Assembly: GCF_003958645.1 (NCBI RefSeq)
Contig: NZ_RXLO01000001.1
Coordinates: forward strand, 682,001 to 746,000
DNA from: Chitinophaga rhizosphaerae
Lineage (GTDB): Bacteria; Bacteroidota; Bacteroidia; Chitinophagales; Chitinophagaceae
Length of the DNA stretch: 64,000 nucleotides
Reading direction: 5' to 3'
The position numbers and the translations under genes are program-made. Positions 51,558 to 61,557 of this stretch are shown in pieces. Position 1 is the stretch's first letter. Each line of letters starts with the position of its first letter. Under the pieces are notes generated by a model. That model was not told the origin of the DNA. It did not search any database and worked only from the letters and a program-made list of their open reading frames with translations.

Positions 51558-52619
51558 TCATTGCAGCAGCAGCTTCACCACATGCCGGTAATTCTTCCCC
51601 AAAGGCAATTGCTTTCCCGATTTCAACTGGATCACGTTCCCTTCTATCAAGCGAACAAATTTTCGGTTAAGGATGAAAGATTTATGAATGCGAATGAACG
51701 TCTCTGAAGGCAACTGTTCCCCGAAACTGGACAGCGTCCTCGGCGTGAGAATGAATCGCTCTGCCTCCCATATCTTCACATAATTGCCCAGGCTTTCCAG
51801 GTATTGCACTTGCTCCAGTTCCACCTGGACCCATTTCCGATCGCTTTTCACGAATAACCGCGAAATATCTTCAAAACCACCCGATGGACCCGTTGACGAT
51901 GCCTGAGAAGGAATGGATAATGGATCGTGCGGTGTTCCGGATGTTCCAGCCGTCCTGGAAATTCCAGATGCTCCGGGCGTCCATGATGTGCCCCGTGGTC
52001 CGGGTGACCCTGATGTCCCTTGCGATCCGGGTGCCCCTGTTGATCCTGGTGATCCCAATGGCTCGTTCGCTCCGGGCTGCGGGTGCTGGGACGAATGCCG
52101 TAAACCCGGATGTATAGGCGCGTCCGGCGGCGGCGAACAGGATGTACCCGGCGCCCCGGTCGAATCCGGTGACGGAGGCGCCTGCCCCACTGGCGGCAAT
52201 GTTGGCGGATGAGACCGTTGCCCCTGCTGGGCCCGTTGCTGGTTTTCCCCTTCTGCCCACAACCTGAAAATACTTTGCGCCCGGTTCACCGCTTTCAGGA
52301 AACGGTCGAACCGGAAAGGCTTCAGCAGGTAATCGCAGACTTCCAGCTCGTACCCTTCCAATGCATGTTCTTCAAATGCCGACGTAATGATCACCAGCGG
52401 CCGGTGCTGCAACGTGCGCAGGAAATCCAGCCCGCTGAGCCGCGGCATCCGGATGTCCAGGAAAATCAGGTCTACCGGCCGGCGGTTCAGGAACGCCAGC
52501 GCCTCCGTGGCCAGGTAACACTGCCCCACGATCTCCAGGTCAGGGACATCACGGGCGTATTGCAGGATCACGTCGTGTGCCAGGGGCTCGTCGTCTACGA
52601 TGAGGCATTGCAGGCTCAT
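51558..52619 (-). CDS. LytTR response regulator with collagen-like linker
   Basis: This 353-residue regulator is about 100 residues longer than usual. It has a receiver domain (residues 1-118; D9-D10 pair, phosphoacceptor D55 in LIFLDIRMPRLSG, K100 in YLLKPF) and a C-terminal LytTR DNA-binding domain (about 252-353; VQYLESLGNYVKIW, FIRIHKSFILNRKFV). Between them lies a Pro/Gly/Ser/Thr-rich linker of about 130 residues with a collagen-like Gly-X-Y run at 189-230. The ATG overlaps the kinase stop (ATGA), so the two are translationally coupled. Confidence 0.92.
   Translation of the reverse strand: MSLQCLIVDDEPLAHDVILQYARDVPDLEIVGQCYLATEALAFLNRRPVDLIFLDIRMPRLSGLDFLRTLQHRPLVIITSAFEEHALEGYELEVCDYLLKPFRFDRFLKAVNRAQSIFRLWAEGENQQRAQQGQRSHPPTLPPVGQAPPSPDSTGAPGTSCSPPPDAPIHPGLRHSSQHPQPGANEPLGSPGSTGAPGSQGTSGSPGPRGTSWTPGASGISRTAGTSGTPHDPLSIPSQASSTGPSGGFEDISRLFVKSDRKWVQVELEQVQYLESLGNYVKIWEAERFILTPRTLSSFGEQLPSETFIRIHKSFILNRKFVRLIEGNVIQLKSGKQLPLGKNYRHVVKLLLQ
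51930..52055 (-). repeat. Collagen-like Gly-X-Y coding repeat
   Basis: Fourteen consecutive triplets (residues 189-230 of the LytTR regulator) have Gly at the first place in twelve, with only Trp and Arg as exceptions; Pro, Ser, Thr and Ala fill X and Y. The codons vary, so this is a protein-level repeat rather than a fresh DNA expansion. Confidence 0.85.
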
Positions 52620-54115
52620 GAGAAATCAATGATAAGTTCCGCGATAAATGTATGATTTTTTGCGCCGGTTTCGATCGAATGGTGCCCGGGATATAAAAGC
52701 CCCAGCCGCCGCCGCAAATTAGCAAGCCCTATGCCCGGGGGGCCCTCCGGCACGGAAACGAACGAGTTCTCGCACCGGAACCGCAACTGCGCTTCATCAC
52801 AATACAACGAAATATGCAAATGCGCCGCCTCCGCAGCAGGCTCCACCCCATGCTTGAAAGCATTCTCCACCAGCACCGCCAGCAACAACGGTGATATCTG
52901 CTTGCCCTGCACCCGGATATCCCGCTCGAAACGGATATCCGCCCGGCGCTTCAACCGAATCTCCGCCAACGCAATGTAATTCTCCAGGTACCGGACTTCC
53001 TCCTCCACCTCTACCGCCTCTTCTTTGCCCCGGTAAATCACATACCGCATCAGTTCCGACAATTGCAGGATGCTTTCCGGCGTCCTGTCTGACTGGGTAA
53101 GGCTCAGGGCATAGAGGTTATTGAGCGTATTGAAAAAGAAATGCGGGTTCAACTGTTGTTTCAGCAAATCCAGCTCCGCCTGCGCTTTCTCTTTCTCCAA
53201 CGCCGCGATCTGGCTGTTTTGCCGCCCCCACTGGATCGCCACCACCAGCGGCAGGCTGATGAGCATGATCATGATCGCCGCGAACGCATTTTCCAGAACG
53301 AACGGATTGGATGGAAAAACCCCGCCCAGCAATCGGTTCACCGGCAACCACAGCAACAGTTGCGCGATCACCGGGTACAACAACGCCGCCGTTGCCAGCA
53401 CGCCCCCCGCGTACAGCAAAATCCCGTAACGCTTCAGGACCCTGGCCACCAGCACCCGGCTGTTGATGTAAAAGAACAGGTACCCGCAGGCGTACATCAC
53501 GCAGAATTGCAGGGCGAACGACCAAAAACTCCACCAATGCCGGAAAAGCGCAGGCAAACTGAACTCGAACCCGATCAGCAAGAATCCCTCTTCGTTATAC
53601 CGGGGATCATCCATACTGGAAACCGCCATGGCCGCCAGCGTAAGTGCGATCAGCACGATCGTGAACAGCACCGCCCGCTCCAGGCTGATCCGCCGCCACC
53701 AGCCACTTACCCCGCCGCTTTTGCGCAGGCAGGCTTGCAAAAGCACCGCCACTTCGATCACCATCGTACCCATCGCCGCCGTGGCAAAACATCCGCCGGG
53801 TATATCCGGCAGCCGGAGACTTTCCATCCCCAACACATTCAACCACAACCAAACGACAAATACAAGCCCCCAGGCACTTATACGCCGCCATAGCGCGGTA
53901 CTTTCCGCCCATCGTCCCCGCAGGGCCACGTATAGCCATACAGGTAGCTGACAGATCGCCACCAGCCCATATATCATTCCATACTCCGCCCAACCGCCGC
54001 CGGCAGCCCCCAACGTATAGACGGCCGCTATCCAGGCGAACCACCCCGCCAGCAACCACAGCTCCAGCCCGCGCATCCCGGCCAGTACGTTTTCGTGCCT
54101 CTTTTTCGTTTTCAT
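52616..54115 (-). CDS. LytS/YpdA-type sensor histidine kinase
   Basis: This 499-residue kinase has about eight hydrophobic segments over residues 15-295, a coiled coil, and a His_kinase domain (PF06580) with the phosphorylated His at 325 (LLKQQLNPHFFFNTLNNLYAL by parts). The ATP-binding part includes VENAFKHGVEP and GIGLANLRRRL. It pairs with the overlapping LytTR regulator. It is divergent from an ABC transporter across 197 bp, and two-component pairs of this kind often control the exporter beside them. Confidence 0.92.
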   Translation of the reverse strand: MKTKKRHENVLAGMRGLELWLLAGWFAWIAAVYTLGAAGGGWAEYGMIYGLVAICQLPVWLYVALRGRWAESTALWRRISAWGLVFVVWLWLNVLGMESLRLPDIPGGCFATAAMGTMVIEVAVLLQACLRKSGGVSGWWRRISLERAVLFTIVLIALTLAAMAVSSMDDPRYNEEGFLLIGFEFSLPALFRHWWSFWSFALQFCVMYACGYLFFYINSRVLVARVLKRYGILLYAGGVLATAALLYPVIAQLLLWLPVNRLLGGVFPSNPFVLENAFAAIMIMLISLPLVVAIQWGRQNSQIAALEKEKAQAELDLLKQQLNPHFFFNTLNNLYALSLTQSDRTPESILQLSELMRYVIYRGKEEAVEVEEEVRYLENYIALAEIRLKRRADIRFERDIRVQGKQISPLLLAVLVENAFKHGVEPAAEAAHLHISLYCDEAQLRFRCENSFVSVPEGPPGIGLANLRRRLGLLYPGHHSIETGAKNHTFIAELIIDFS

Positions 54116-54312
54116 ACGGGTTAAAAGAAATCAATCCGGGGAATCTGGACAAAATTTAATGACGAACGACCCTGTTTTCGTGATGTAAGTTCGCCGGTCC
54201 GGAAATCATGGTTTATACACCATTCGTCATGGTCCAGGAAGTGTACGGCATATCGAATTGCCGGTGAAAAATACCAGCGATAATTTGCCATCAAATCAAA
54301 AAACGAACCCGC

Positions 54313-55212
54313 ATGTCTCGTCTCCACATTCACCGACTCTGCAAAAAATATGGCAGTCTTACCGCGCTCAACGGGCTATCGCTCTCCATCCCCAACGGCA
54401 TGTTCGGCCTGCTGGGCCCCAACGGCGCCGGCAAATCGACCCTCATGCGCACCCTCGCCACCCTGCAGCCGCCAGACGAAGGACAAATCCTGTTCGACGG
54501 AACCGACATCCTCCGCAACCCCGATTTCCTCCGCAGCCAGCTGGGCTACCTTCCGCAGGATTTCGGCGTCTATCCCCGTGTTTCCGCCATTTCCCTCCTC
54601 CACCACCTCGCCATATTAAAAGGTATCCTTCACCCCGGGGAGCGCCGCGAACAGGTGGACGCACTCCTGCATCAAACACATTTGTATCACGTCCGGAAAC
54701 GCGCCGTGAGCAGCTTCTCCGGCGGTATGCGCCAGCGTTTCGGCATTGCACAGGCCTTGCTGGGCAACCCGCAGCTCCTGATCGCCGACGAGCCCACCGC
54801 AGGCCTCGATCCGCTGGAACGGAACCGTTTCCACGACCTGCTCAGCGAAGTCGGCGAACAGATCGTCGTCATTCTCAGCACGCATATCGTGGAAGATGTG
54901 CACGACCTCTGCCAGGACATGGCCATACTCGCCGCCGGCAACATCATCCTCCGCGGTAAACCTTCACAACTGACCGAATCGATCCGCGGCCGCATCTGGC
55001 GAAAATCGGTGGAACATAACGCCATAGCGGCCCACCAGTCGGCCTGGAACGTAGTTTCCGTAAGGCTTTCCGGGGGTAAAAAACAGGTATTCGTATTGTC
55101 TGACAGCGACCCCGGGCAAGGCTTCGAGCCCATCGAGCCCGGCCTGGAACTGGTTTATTTCACCGCCCTCAACGGCGCCGCGCGCCCGGAAAAGGAGACA
55201 GCCGTATGTTAA
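54313..55212 (+). CDS. ABC transporter ATP-binding protein
   Basis: This 299-residue ATPase has Walker A GPNGAGKSTLMRTLA near residue 36, Q-loop GYLPQDFGVYP, signature SFSGGMRQRFGIAQ, Walker B LLIADEPTAGLDP and switch STHIVEDV. It is of the ABC-2 export type and pairs with the permease-peptidase fusion gene, which it overlaps by 7 bp. The C-terminal 80 residues are an extra domain typical of this subfamily, of unknown role. Confidence 0.94.
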   Translation: MSRLHIHRLCKKYGSLTALNGLSLSIPNGMFGLLGPNGAGKSTLMRTLATLQPPDEGQILFDGTDILRNPDFLRSQLGYLPQDFGVYPRVSAISLLHHLAILKGILHPGERREQVDALLHQTHLYHVRKRAVSSFSGGMRQRFGIAQALLGNPQLLIADEPTAGLDPLERNRFHDLLSEVGEQIVVILSTHIVEDVHDLCQDMAILAAGNIILRGKPSQLTESIRGRIWRKSVEHNAIAAHQSAWNVVSVRLSGGKKQVFVLSDSDPGQGFEPIEPGLELVYFTALNGAARPEKETAVC

Positions 55213-58200
55213 CGAAACTCCTCGCTTTCGAGACCGCCTATCACTTCCGGCAATCCGCCTGGTGGCTGGCAGCCGCGGCTTTCCTGGGACTGGGCATGGT
55301 GACCGTCCGCGGGAATTTCGGCGGTGACGAAGTGCATCGCAACGCCCCTTACGCCATCACGGTGGTGGTCGCATTATTATCGCTTTGCTCGGTGTTCGCC
55401 GCAACGGTTTTCAGTGCCGGGGCACTGCTGCGCGATAAAACGTTCCGGATGGACGCGCTCGTTTTTTCCACGGCCATCGGGAAGGCCAGGTACTTTAGCG
55501 TGAAGTTCGGCGGACTGTTCATTGCCGTTTTCACGTTGCTGTGCCTCGCCGCCACAGGGATCTGGCTGGGCAGCCTGACGCTGGAACCTTCCATGCGCGG
55601 GCCTTTCCATTTACATCATTACTTGCAGCCTTTGCTGGTTTTCGGTTTGCCGAACGTCCTGTTTACCTGCGGGATCCTGTTCGCACTGGCGATGCGCACC
55701 TGGAACCCTAAAATGGTGTATGCCGGCGGAGTGTTGCTATATATTCTGTACCTGACGGCCTCCATCGCCGCAGGATCGCCGCTGCTGGCGGGTTCCAACG
55801 GCACCGGGCAAAGCCTGGGCGCGATTCTCTCCGACCCTTACGGCCTGGCGCCCTTTTTTGGTGGAACGCGCTACTGGACAGACGTTCAACGGAATACCGA
55901 GCTGTATCCCCTATCCGGCGCGCTGTTGGTTAACCGCGGACTGTGGGCGCTGCTGAGCGCGGGCCTGATATGGGTCGTGTACCGGCGATTCCGTTTATCC
56001 GCCGCCAATACCGTTTCGAAAGCCGAACCGGCGCAGGAGCAGGAAACGACCTTCGCAACCACTTACGCAACCGCCTACACGCAAACATCCGGTGTAAGAT
56101 ATTGGATGTCCGCTTTCCGTGCGCGGCTGGGGCTGGAAGTGCGCGCCGTTTGCCTGCACGTGCCGTTCCTGTTGATGATGGGACTATGGGCTTTTTACAT
56201 GTTCGTGGAGCTGGACGGATCGCTGCGTGGGTTATATGGTATACAAACCATTCCCGGCAGCGGACAGATCGCGCAGCACCTGCTTTCCGTGCGGCCGGCG
56301 ATTTTGCTGATCATTTTTTATGCCGCGGAACTGGTGTTTGCCGAGCGGGCCAGCCGGATAGACGGCATCATCGGCAGTACGCCATTGCCTTCGGGGATAT
56401 TGTGGGCGGGGAAAGCCGCGGCGCTGGCTGTAATGGCCGTTTCGATCGTGACGGTGAATGTGGTGACGGGGATCGTGGTGCAAGGGATACACGGCGTTTT
56501 CCCTGTTCGACCGGGAATTTACGCATCGCTGTACTGGTACGCCGCGCTGCCGCTGGCGCTGCATGGTGTGCTGGCCATTTTCGTACTGACGGTGGTGAGA
56601 AGGAAGTTCGCGGGCATGATGATTTGCCTCATCGTGATATTGCCCGTGCTGTTCGGATCGCGTTTCGGGACGGAGCATCCCATGCTGCGGTTTGCGCTGC
56701 CACAGCATTTCAAATGGTCGGACATGGACGGATTCGGACGGGGAGCATTGGCCCATGGTTGGTGGATGTTGTATTGGGGGGCGCTGGCAGCGTTGATGGG
56801 CGTATTGTCCGTCCGCGCCTGGCAGCATGGCGTGAAAGGCTGGTTCCGGGGATGGAATACCGCCGGGGCCGGTGCGCTCCTGGCTTCCCTGGTGGTTTTC
56901 ATGGCCTCGGGGGTTTACATCCATCGGCAGATGCATGCGCCTTCGGCCTGGCAAAGCGATGCGGACGCTGAAAAATGGCAGGCGGATTATGAGACGGCCG
57001 TAGCTCCCCTACAACCCATATTTCTCCCCGATATCACGTCCATCAACACCCGAATAGACCTCTTCCCCGAAACCGGCAGATACACCGTAATGGGTGAATA
57101 CATCATCCGGAATAATACGGCCGGAATGATCGATACGCTGTTAGCCGGCGTTAGTCCGGAAATACGCTCGTGGAACATTTCCATCGACAAAGCACAAAGT
57201 ATCGGAAAAAACGATCTATTGCATATACAAAGATTCATATTGCAAAAACCGTTGCGCCCGGGCGATTCCATGCGCGTACGCTTCCAGCTGGAAGCCGACC
57301 GTTCGGGCTTCGTGCCTTACAACAGCGAACACTCCGTGGCGCGCAACGGCAGCTACATCGAGCTGGACAAGCAACTCCCCTACTTCGGCTACAACGCCGG
57401 CTACACCCTCTCCGACCGCCAAACCCGTGCAAGGTTCCATCTTCCTGAGACTGCCGCCACCGCGCTGCCCGATACGCAATATCATCGCATCCTGTACACA
57501 ACTACCATTTCCACAGCAGCCGATCAAACCGCCCTGGCACCCGGCCAGCTGACGCGCCGTTGGCAAAAGGATAACCGTGCGTATTTTGAGTATGCGACGA
57601 ATGGCCCGGCGCCTGAAGGTCTTGCCATCAGCTCCGCCCGCTATGCCGAAAAAACGGTGCAGCACCGGGGCCGCAATATCACGGTGTATTATCATCCCGG
57701 CCATTCCGTCAACGTTCCCGCCATCCTGGAAGGCATGCAGGCCGCGCTGGATTATTGCGAGACGAATTACGCCGCCTATCCCGCCAAAACCCTTACCCTG
57801 GCTGAAATCCCCGCGTACCCCGGTGCCGCCACCGCTTACCCGACGCTCATCTTCGCGAAAGAAGCCGTGCTGTTTACCGCGGATTATAGCGATACATCCA
57901 AAATAAACCACGCTTTCGCCACCGCTGCGCACGAAACCGCGCACCAATGGTGGGCAGGCCTGCTAACACCGCAAGGCGATTCGTCGTACAAATTCCTCAC
58001 GGAAACCATGGCCAAACACATTGAAGGCCGTGTGCTGGAACAGCGCTTCGGCCGGGACAAACACCTGCAATACCTCGCCGCCGACAAGCAATATTATTTC
58101 GGTATGCGCTCCGGCAAAGAGCTTCCGCTCGTGCGCTCGGCAGACCAAAACTGGGTGCATTATCAGAAAGGCGCCCTCGCCATGGATACGCTCACGCAGC

Positions 58201-58370
58201 TCATGGGCGAAGCGCGCGTGAACGCGGGTATGCGGGAGCTTTTTCAACGGCATTCCCCGCCGAATGGAAGACCTACCGCGGAAATGTTACTGCAGATTTG
58301 GGAAAGAGGGGCCGATTTGAAGGAAAAGGGGATGTTGGAACGGTGGTTCCGGAAGGTGGGGGAATTGTGA
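55206..58370 (+). CDS. ABC-2 permease fused to an M1-type peptidase domain
   Basis: This 1054-residue protein has two parts. Residues 1-580 hold about twelve TM helices in two ABC-2-like blocks separated by a soluble loop near 285-310. Residues about 600-1054 are a soluble M1-like domain with H909-ETA-H913 (AAHETAHQWWAGLL) and E933 (LTETMAKH), a spacing of 19 rather than the classic 18 residues between His and Glu, as in related permease-peptidases. The usual MEN motif is replaced (AYPTLIF). Such fusions occur in Bacteroidota; the exported substrate and what the peptidase cuts are unknown. Confidence 0.88.
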   Translation: MLTKLLAFETAYHFRQSAWWLAAAAFLGLGMVTVRGNFGGDEVHRNAPYAITVVVALLSLCSVFAATVFSAGALLRDKTFRMDALVFSTAIGKARYFSVKFGGLFIAVFTLLCLAATGIWLGSLTLEPSMRGPFHLHHYLQPLLVFGLPNVLFTCGILFALAMRTWNPKMVYAGGVLLYILYLTASIAAGSPLLAGSNGTGQSLGAILSDPYGLAPFFGGTRYWTDVQRNTELYPLSGALLVNRGLWALLSAGLIWVVYRRFRLSAANTVSKAEPAQEQETTFATTYATAYTQTSGVRYWMSAFRARLGLEVRAVCLHVPFLLMMGLWAFYMFVELDGSLRGLYGIQTIPGSGQIAQHLLSVRPAILLIIFYAAELVFAERASRIDGIIGSTPLPSGILWAGKAAALAVMAVSIVTVNVVTGIVVQGIHGVFPVRPGIYASLYWYAALPLALHGVLAIFVLTVVRRKFAGMMICLIVILPVLFGSRFGTEHPMLRFALPQHFKWSDMDGFGRGALAHGWWMLYWGALAALMGVLSVRAWQHGVKGWFRGWNTAGAGALLASLVVFMASGVYIHRQMHAPSAWQSDADAEKWQADYETAVAPLQPIFLPDITSINTRIDLFPETGRYTVMGEYIIRNNTAGMIDTLLAGVSPEIRSWNISIDKAQSIGKNDLLHIQRFILQKPLRPGDSMRVRFQLEADRSGFVPYNSEHSVARNGSYIELDKQLPYFGYNAGYTLSDRQTRARFHLPETAATALPDTQYHRILYTTTISTAADQTALAPGQLTRRWQKDNRAYFEYATNGPAPEGLAISSARYAEKTVQHRGRNITVYYHPGHSVNVPAILEGMQAALDYCETNYAAYPAKTLTLAEIPAYPGAATAYPTLIFAKEAVLFTADYSDTSKINHAFATAAHETAHQWWAGLLTPQGDSSYKFLTETMAKHIEGRVLEQRFGRDKHLQYLAADKQYYFGMRSGKELPLVRSADQNWVHYQKGALAMDTLTQLMGEARVNAGMRELFQRHSPPNGRPTAEMLLQIWERGADLKEKGMLERWFRKVGEL

Positions 58371-58442
58371 ACATCCAAAAACTATCACGGGGCGCATTCA
58401 GACATCTACAGCAAGTGACACAAGCCTCCAAACATGCATGCA

Positions 58443-58712
58443 TTATGCCCACATCAATCTTAATTTCCAAAAATGGAAAGACTTGCGTACTGTGTATACA
58501 CCACGCAAGTCGTTTAAGGTATAAAGTGCGTCCTCCAACACGCCCATTTTCCCCATAACCTTTAGCATGTAGGTTTGATTCACTTGCTGTTGACTTAGCA
58601 CCAACCGTTCCAATTCCACCCTTACTTCCGGAACGTCCTTTTCTTTTGTGCGGATATCATCACAACCACCTAGTACGATCCAACAAATTAGTAATCTAGT
58701 GAAATTCTTCAT
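58443..58712 (-). CDS. Small putative lipoprotein
   Basis: This 89-residue protein has the lipobox WIVLGGC (Cys17), then a charged, helical region (KDVPEVRVELERLVLSQQQV). No domain is recognised. The DNA is AT-richer than the neighbours. It lies downstream of the small gene at 58839 on the same strand and might be part of the same transcript. Confidence 0.55.
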   Translation of the reverse strand: MKNFTRLLICWIVLGGCDDIRTKEKDVPEVRVELERLVLSQQQVNQTYMLKVMGKMGVLEDALYTLNDLRGVYTVRKSFHFWKLRLMWA

Positions 58713-58838
58713 GCTCTCGATTTTTCAACTATTGTGTTATTCTCCGGATCTATCCCCCTGCGGTTCTACCCAGGGCGCCAACCGCCATTCATCCGTCCCG
58801 GAGCGCCGTAAGCGCTTAGCTGCCGCCAGCAAACAATT

Positions 58839-59174
58839 CTATTCCTCCATCGCTAACAGCAAATCCTGCAAATCGCCATTAAGTACGGCGCCATCGCTTG
58901 CCGAAGTCAATTGAAATACTTCACGTTTCTCATTTAGGTAAGTTGAACCATCGAGTACGCCGAAAACATGAGATAAGGTATCTACCTGCACTTGGCGGAT
59001 AAATAACAAGAAAGTATCTCGATCAGCTGCGGATAATGTATCGTATAATTTTCTTACTGCCATCCATAACGGATCAGTGGCGATTATTTCGTTGCTCAGC
59101 ATATCCTTATATTGCTGGATCCCACTTTCAATTGACGTATTTCTTACTGCGGTTACAAACGCTGATGCTTTCAT
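58839..59174 (-). CDS. Small helical protein, possible immunity-type
   Basis: This 111-residue cytoplasmic protein has ordered amphipathic helices: KASAFVTAVRNTSIESGIQQYK by parts, DPLWMAVRKLYDTLSAADRDTFLLFIRQVQVDTLSHVFGVLDG by parts, and a final GAVLNGDLQDLLLAMEE. The pattern (DP-W near the middle, then an RQV-DT-S-VFG-LDG block and an NGDLQD end) recalls small proteins found in polymorphic toxin immunity loci, but I cannot name the family. No toxin gene is next to it. The base composition is AT-rich. Confidence 0.65.
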   Translation of the reverse strand: MKASAFVTAVRNTSIESGIQQYKDMLSNEIIATDPLWMAVRKLYDTLSAADRDTFLLFIRQVQVDTLSHVFGVLDGSTYLNEKREVFQLTSASDGAVLNGDLQDLLLAMEE

Positions 59175-59520
59175 ATATGGTTCAGTTTAATAAAGGATCC
59201 CACAATCAACGCAGACCTTTCAATACTTGTTTCCGGGGAAGTACGCCCGGGTAACACTACCGACGGAGCAGGAGGATCGTTCTAATCATTTGGTTAGGAA
59301 TGTCTTCCCAAAATAGGGATATTATAATTATCAATACTATTGGCCGACAAAATCATGACAAAATACACAGCCCCCCCCCTGCCCCATTCCGCGCCATTCC
59401 CGCCTTCAATCCTCACCGCAATGTCAAATCCCCGCCACGATTAGACCATCCGCAGAAATAATCGAGAAAATGTAAATATTTTTTAACAATTTTACAGTTA
59501 CATTACATAAATCGTAAAAA
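59175..59520. other. AT-rich region upstream of leuC
   Basis: These 346 bp hold no gene. The promoter of the leu operon must lie here, but no exact TAnnTTTG box was found. I see no leader peptide rich in Leu codons and no clear attenuator hairpin. A C-run of nine lies near 59371. Confidence 0.5.
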
Positions 59521-60927
59521 ATGAGCCAACAACCCGCTACATTATTTGACAAAGTATGGGATGCGCATGTAGTCCGGAAAATCGAAGACGGGCCGGATGT
59601 GTTTTTCATCGACCGGCACTTTATCCACGAAGTTACCAGCCCCGTGGCTTTCCTTGGGCTCGAAAACCGCAAACTGCAGGTGATGTTCCCCAACAAAACC
59701 TTCGCCACCGCGGACCACAACACTCCAACCATTAACCAGCACCTCCCGGTACAGGACCCCCTGTCGGCCAACCAGCTGAAGGCACTGGAAACCAACTCCG
59801 CCAAATACGGCATCTCCCACTGGGGCCTCGGTAACCCGAAAAACGGGATCGTGCACGTGGTAGGCCCCGAAAACGGGATCACCCTCCCCGGCATGACCAT
59901 CGTCTGCGGAGATTCCCACACCTCCACCCACGGAGCATTTGGCGCCATCGCTTTCGGCATCGGCACCTCCGAAGTGGAAATGGTACTCTCCTCCCAGTGT
60001 ATCATGCAGCCCAAACCGAAGAAAATGCTCATCAACGTAAACGGCAAACTCGGTAAAGGCGTAACCCCTAAAGACGCTGTCCTCTATATCATCTCCCAAC
60101 TCACCGCAGCAGGCGCCACCGGCTATTTCATCGAATACGCCGGCGAAGTGTTCCGCGAAATGAGCATGGAAGGAAGAATGACGGTCTGCAACATGTCCAT
60201 CGAAATGGGCGCCCGCGGCGGCATGATCGCGCCGGACGAAACTACCTTCGCCTATATCAAAGGCCGCGAAAAAGCACCGCAGGGCGAAGCCTGGGACAAA
60301 GCCCTCGCTTACTGGAAAACGCTTACAACCGACGAAGGCGCTACGTTCGACGTGGTATACGATTACCAGGCGGCCGACATCGAGCCGCAGATCACTTACG
60401 GCACCAATCCCGGTATGGGCATAGGCATCTCGCAACGCATCCCCACGGCGGCGAAAGCAGGCGGCAGCAAAGCCAGCTATGAGAAATCGCTCGATTACAT
60501 GGGCTTCCATGAAAACGACGCCATGCTCGGCAAAAAGATCGATTATGTGTTCATCGGCTCCTGCACCAACGGCCGCATCGAAGATTTCCGCGCCTTCGCT
60601 TCCATCGTGAAAGGCCGCAAGAAAGCCGATCACGTTACCGCCTGGATCGTTCCCGGTTCCCACATCGTGGAAGCCCAGATCCGCGAAGAAGGGATTTACG
60701 ACATCCTGACCGAAGCCGGCTTCCAGCTGCGCCAACCCGGATGCTCTGCATGCCTGGCCATGAACGACGACAAGATCCCCGCAGGCAAGTACGCCGTGAG
60801 CACCAGCAACCGCAACTTCGAAGGCCGCCAGGGCCCCGGAGCGCGCACCCTGCTCGCTTCCCCCCTCGTAGCTGCCGCAGCGGCCGTTACCGGCGTGGTG
60901 ACCGACCCGAGAGACCTGATCGCTTAA
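59521..60927 (+). CDS. leuC: 3-isopropylmalate dehydratase large subunit
   Basis: This 468-residue aconitase-family enzyme is paired with LeuD; it converts 2- to 3-isopropylmalate in leucine synthesis. Motifs are [35 protein letters not shown] by parts, the Fe-S cysteine in [14 protein letters not shown] and the pair in [11 protein letters not shown]. The length is normal. It starts a compact operon leuC-leuD-synthase-leuB with gaps of 31, 2 and 15 bp. Confidence 0.97.
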   Translation: MSQQPATLFDKVWDAHVVRKIEDGPDVFFIDRHFIHEVTSPVAFLGLENRKLQVMFPNKTFATADHNTPTINQHLPVQDPLSANQLKALETNSAKYGISHWGLGNPKNGIVHVVGPENGITLPGMTIVCGDSHTSTHGAFGAIAFGIGTSEVEMVLSSQCIMQPKPKKMLINVNGKLGKGVTPKDAVLYIISQLTAAGATGYFIEYAGEVFREMSMEGRMTVCNMSIEMGARGGMIAPDETTFAYIKGREKAPQGEAWDKALAYWKTLTTDEGATFDVVYDYQAADIEPQITYGTNPGMGIGISQRIPTAAKAGGSKASYEKSLDYMGFHENDAMLGKKIDYVFIGSCTNGRIEDFRAFASIVKGRKKADHVTAWIVPGSHIVEAQIREEGIYDILTEAGFQLRQPGCSACLAMNDDKIPAGKYAVSTSNRNFEGRQGPGARTLLASPLVAAAAAVTGVVTDPRDLIA

Positions 60928-60958
60928 CTTCCTTCCAAACCACAGAGACTATCTAAAA

Positions 60959-61555
60959 ATGGCATACGATAAATTCACCGTTCTCACCAGCACCGCAGTG
61001 CCCCTGCCCATCGAGAACGTAGACACCGACCAGATCATCCCCGCGCGCTTCCTCAAAGCCACCGAGCGCAAAGGTTTCGGCGATAACCTGTTCCGCGACT
61101 GGCGGTATAACGGAGACGATTCCCCGAAGCAGGACTTCGTCCTCAACAACCCGATCTATTCCGGTAAAATCCTCGTGGCCGGCAAGAACTTCGGCAGCGG
61201 CAGCTCCCGCGAGCACGCAGCCTGGGCCATTTACGACTACGGGTTCCGTTGCGTAGTGTCCAGCTTCTTCGCCGACATCTTCAAAAACAACTCCCTCAAC
61301 ATCGGCATCCTCCCCGTTCAGGTAAGCCCGGAATTCCTCGACAAAATCTTCCTCGCCATCGAGGCAGACGCCAAAGCCGAAATCACCGTAGACCTGGACA
61401 AGCAACTGATCACCATCGCCGCCACCGGCGAAAGCGAATCGTTCGCCATTAACAGCTACAAAAAACATAACCTCATGAACGGTTATGACGATATCGATTA
61501 TTTACAGGCGATGAAGGACGAAATCCGGACGTTCGCCGACAAAAGCATATACTAG
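60959..61555 (+). CDS. leuD: 3-isopropylmalate dehydratase small subunit
   Basis: This 198-residue swivel-domain subunit of isopropylmalate isomerase has [40 protein letters not shown] and [18 protein letters not shown], the normal LeuD order. Its stop is 2 bp before the next ATG, suggesting translational coupling. Confidence 0.97.
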   Translation: MAYDKFTVLTSTAVPLPIENVDTDQIIPARFLKATERKGFGDNLFRDWRYNGDDSPKQDFVLNNPIYSGKILVAGKNFGSGSSREHAAWAIYDYGFRCVVSSFFADIFKNNSLNIGILPVQVSPEFLDKIFLAIEADAKAEITVDLDKQLITIAATGESESFAINSYKKHNLMNGYDDIDYLQAMKDEIRTFADKSIY

Positions 61556-61557
61556 CA

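Noticed and set aside
51913-52212. A plus-strand frame with its own Gly/Pro/Asp triplet pattern opposite the LytTR linker
   Set aside because: The pattern is the mirror of the Gly-X-Y codons on the real coding strand.
59369-59382. C-run before leuC as a phase-variation tract
   Set aside because: It lies in non-coding DNA about 140 bp from leuC and is short; no evidence for variable length.
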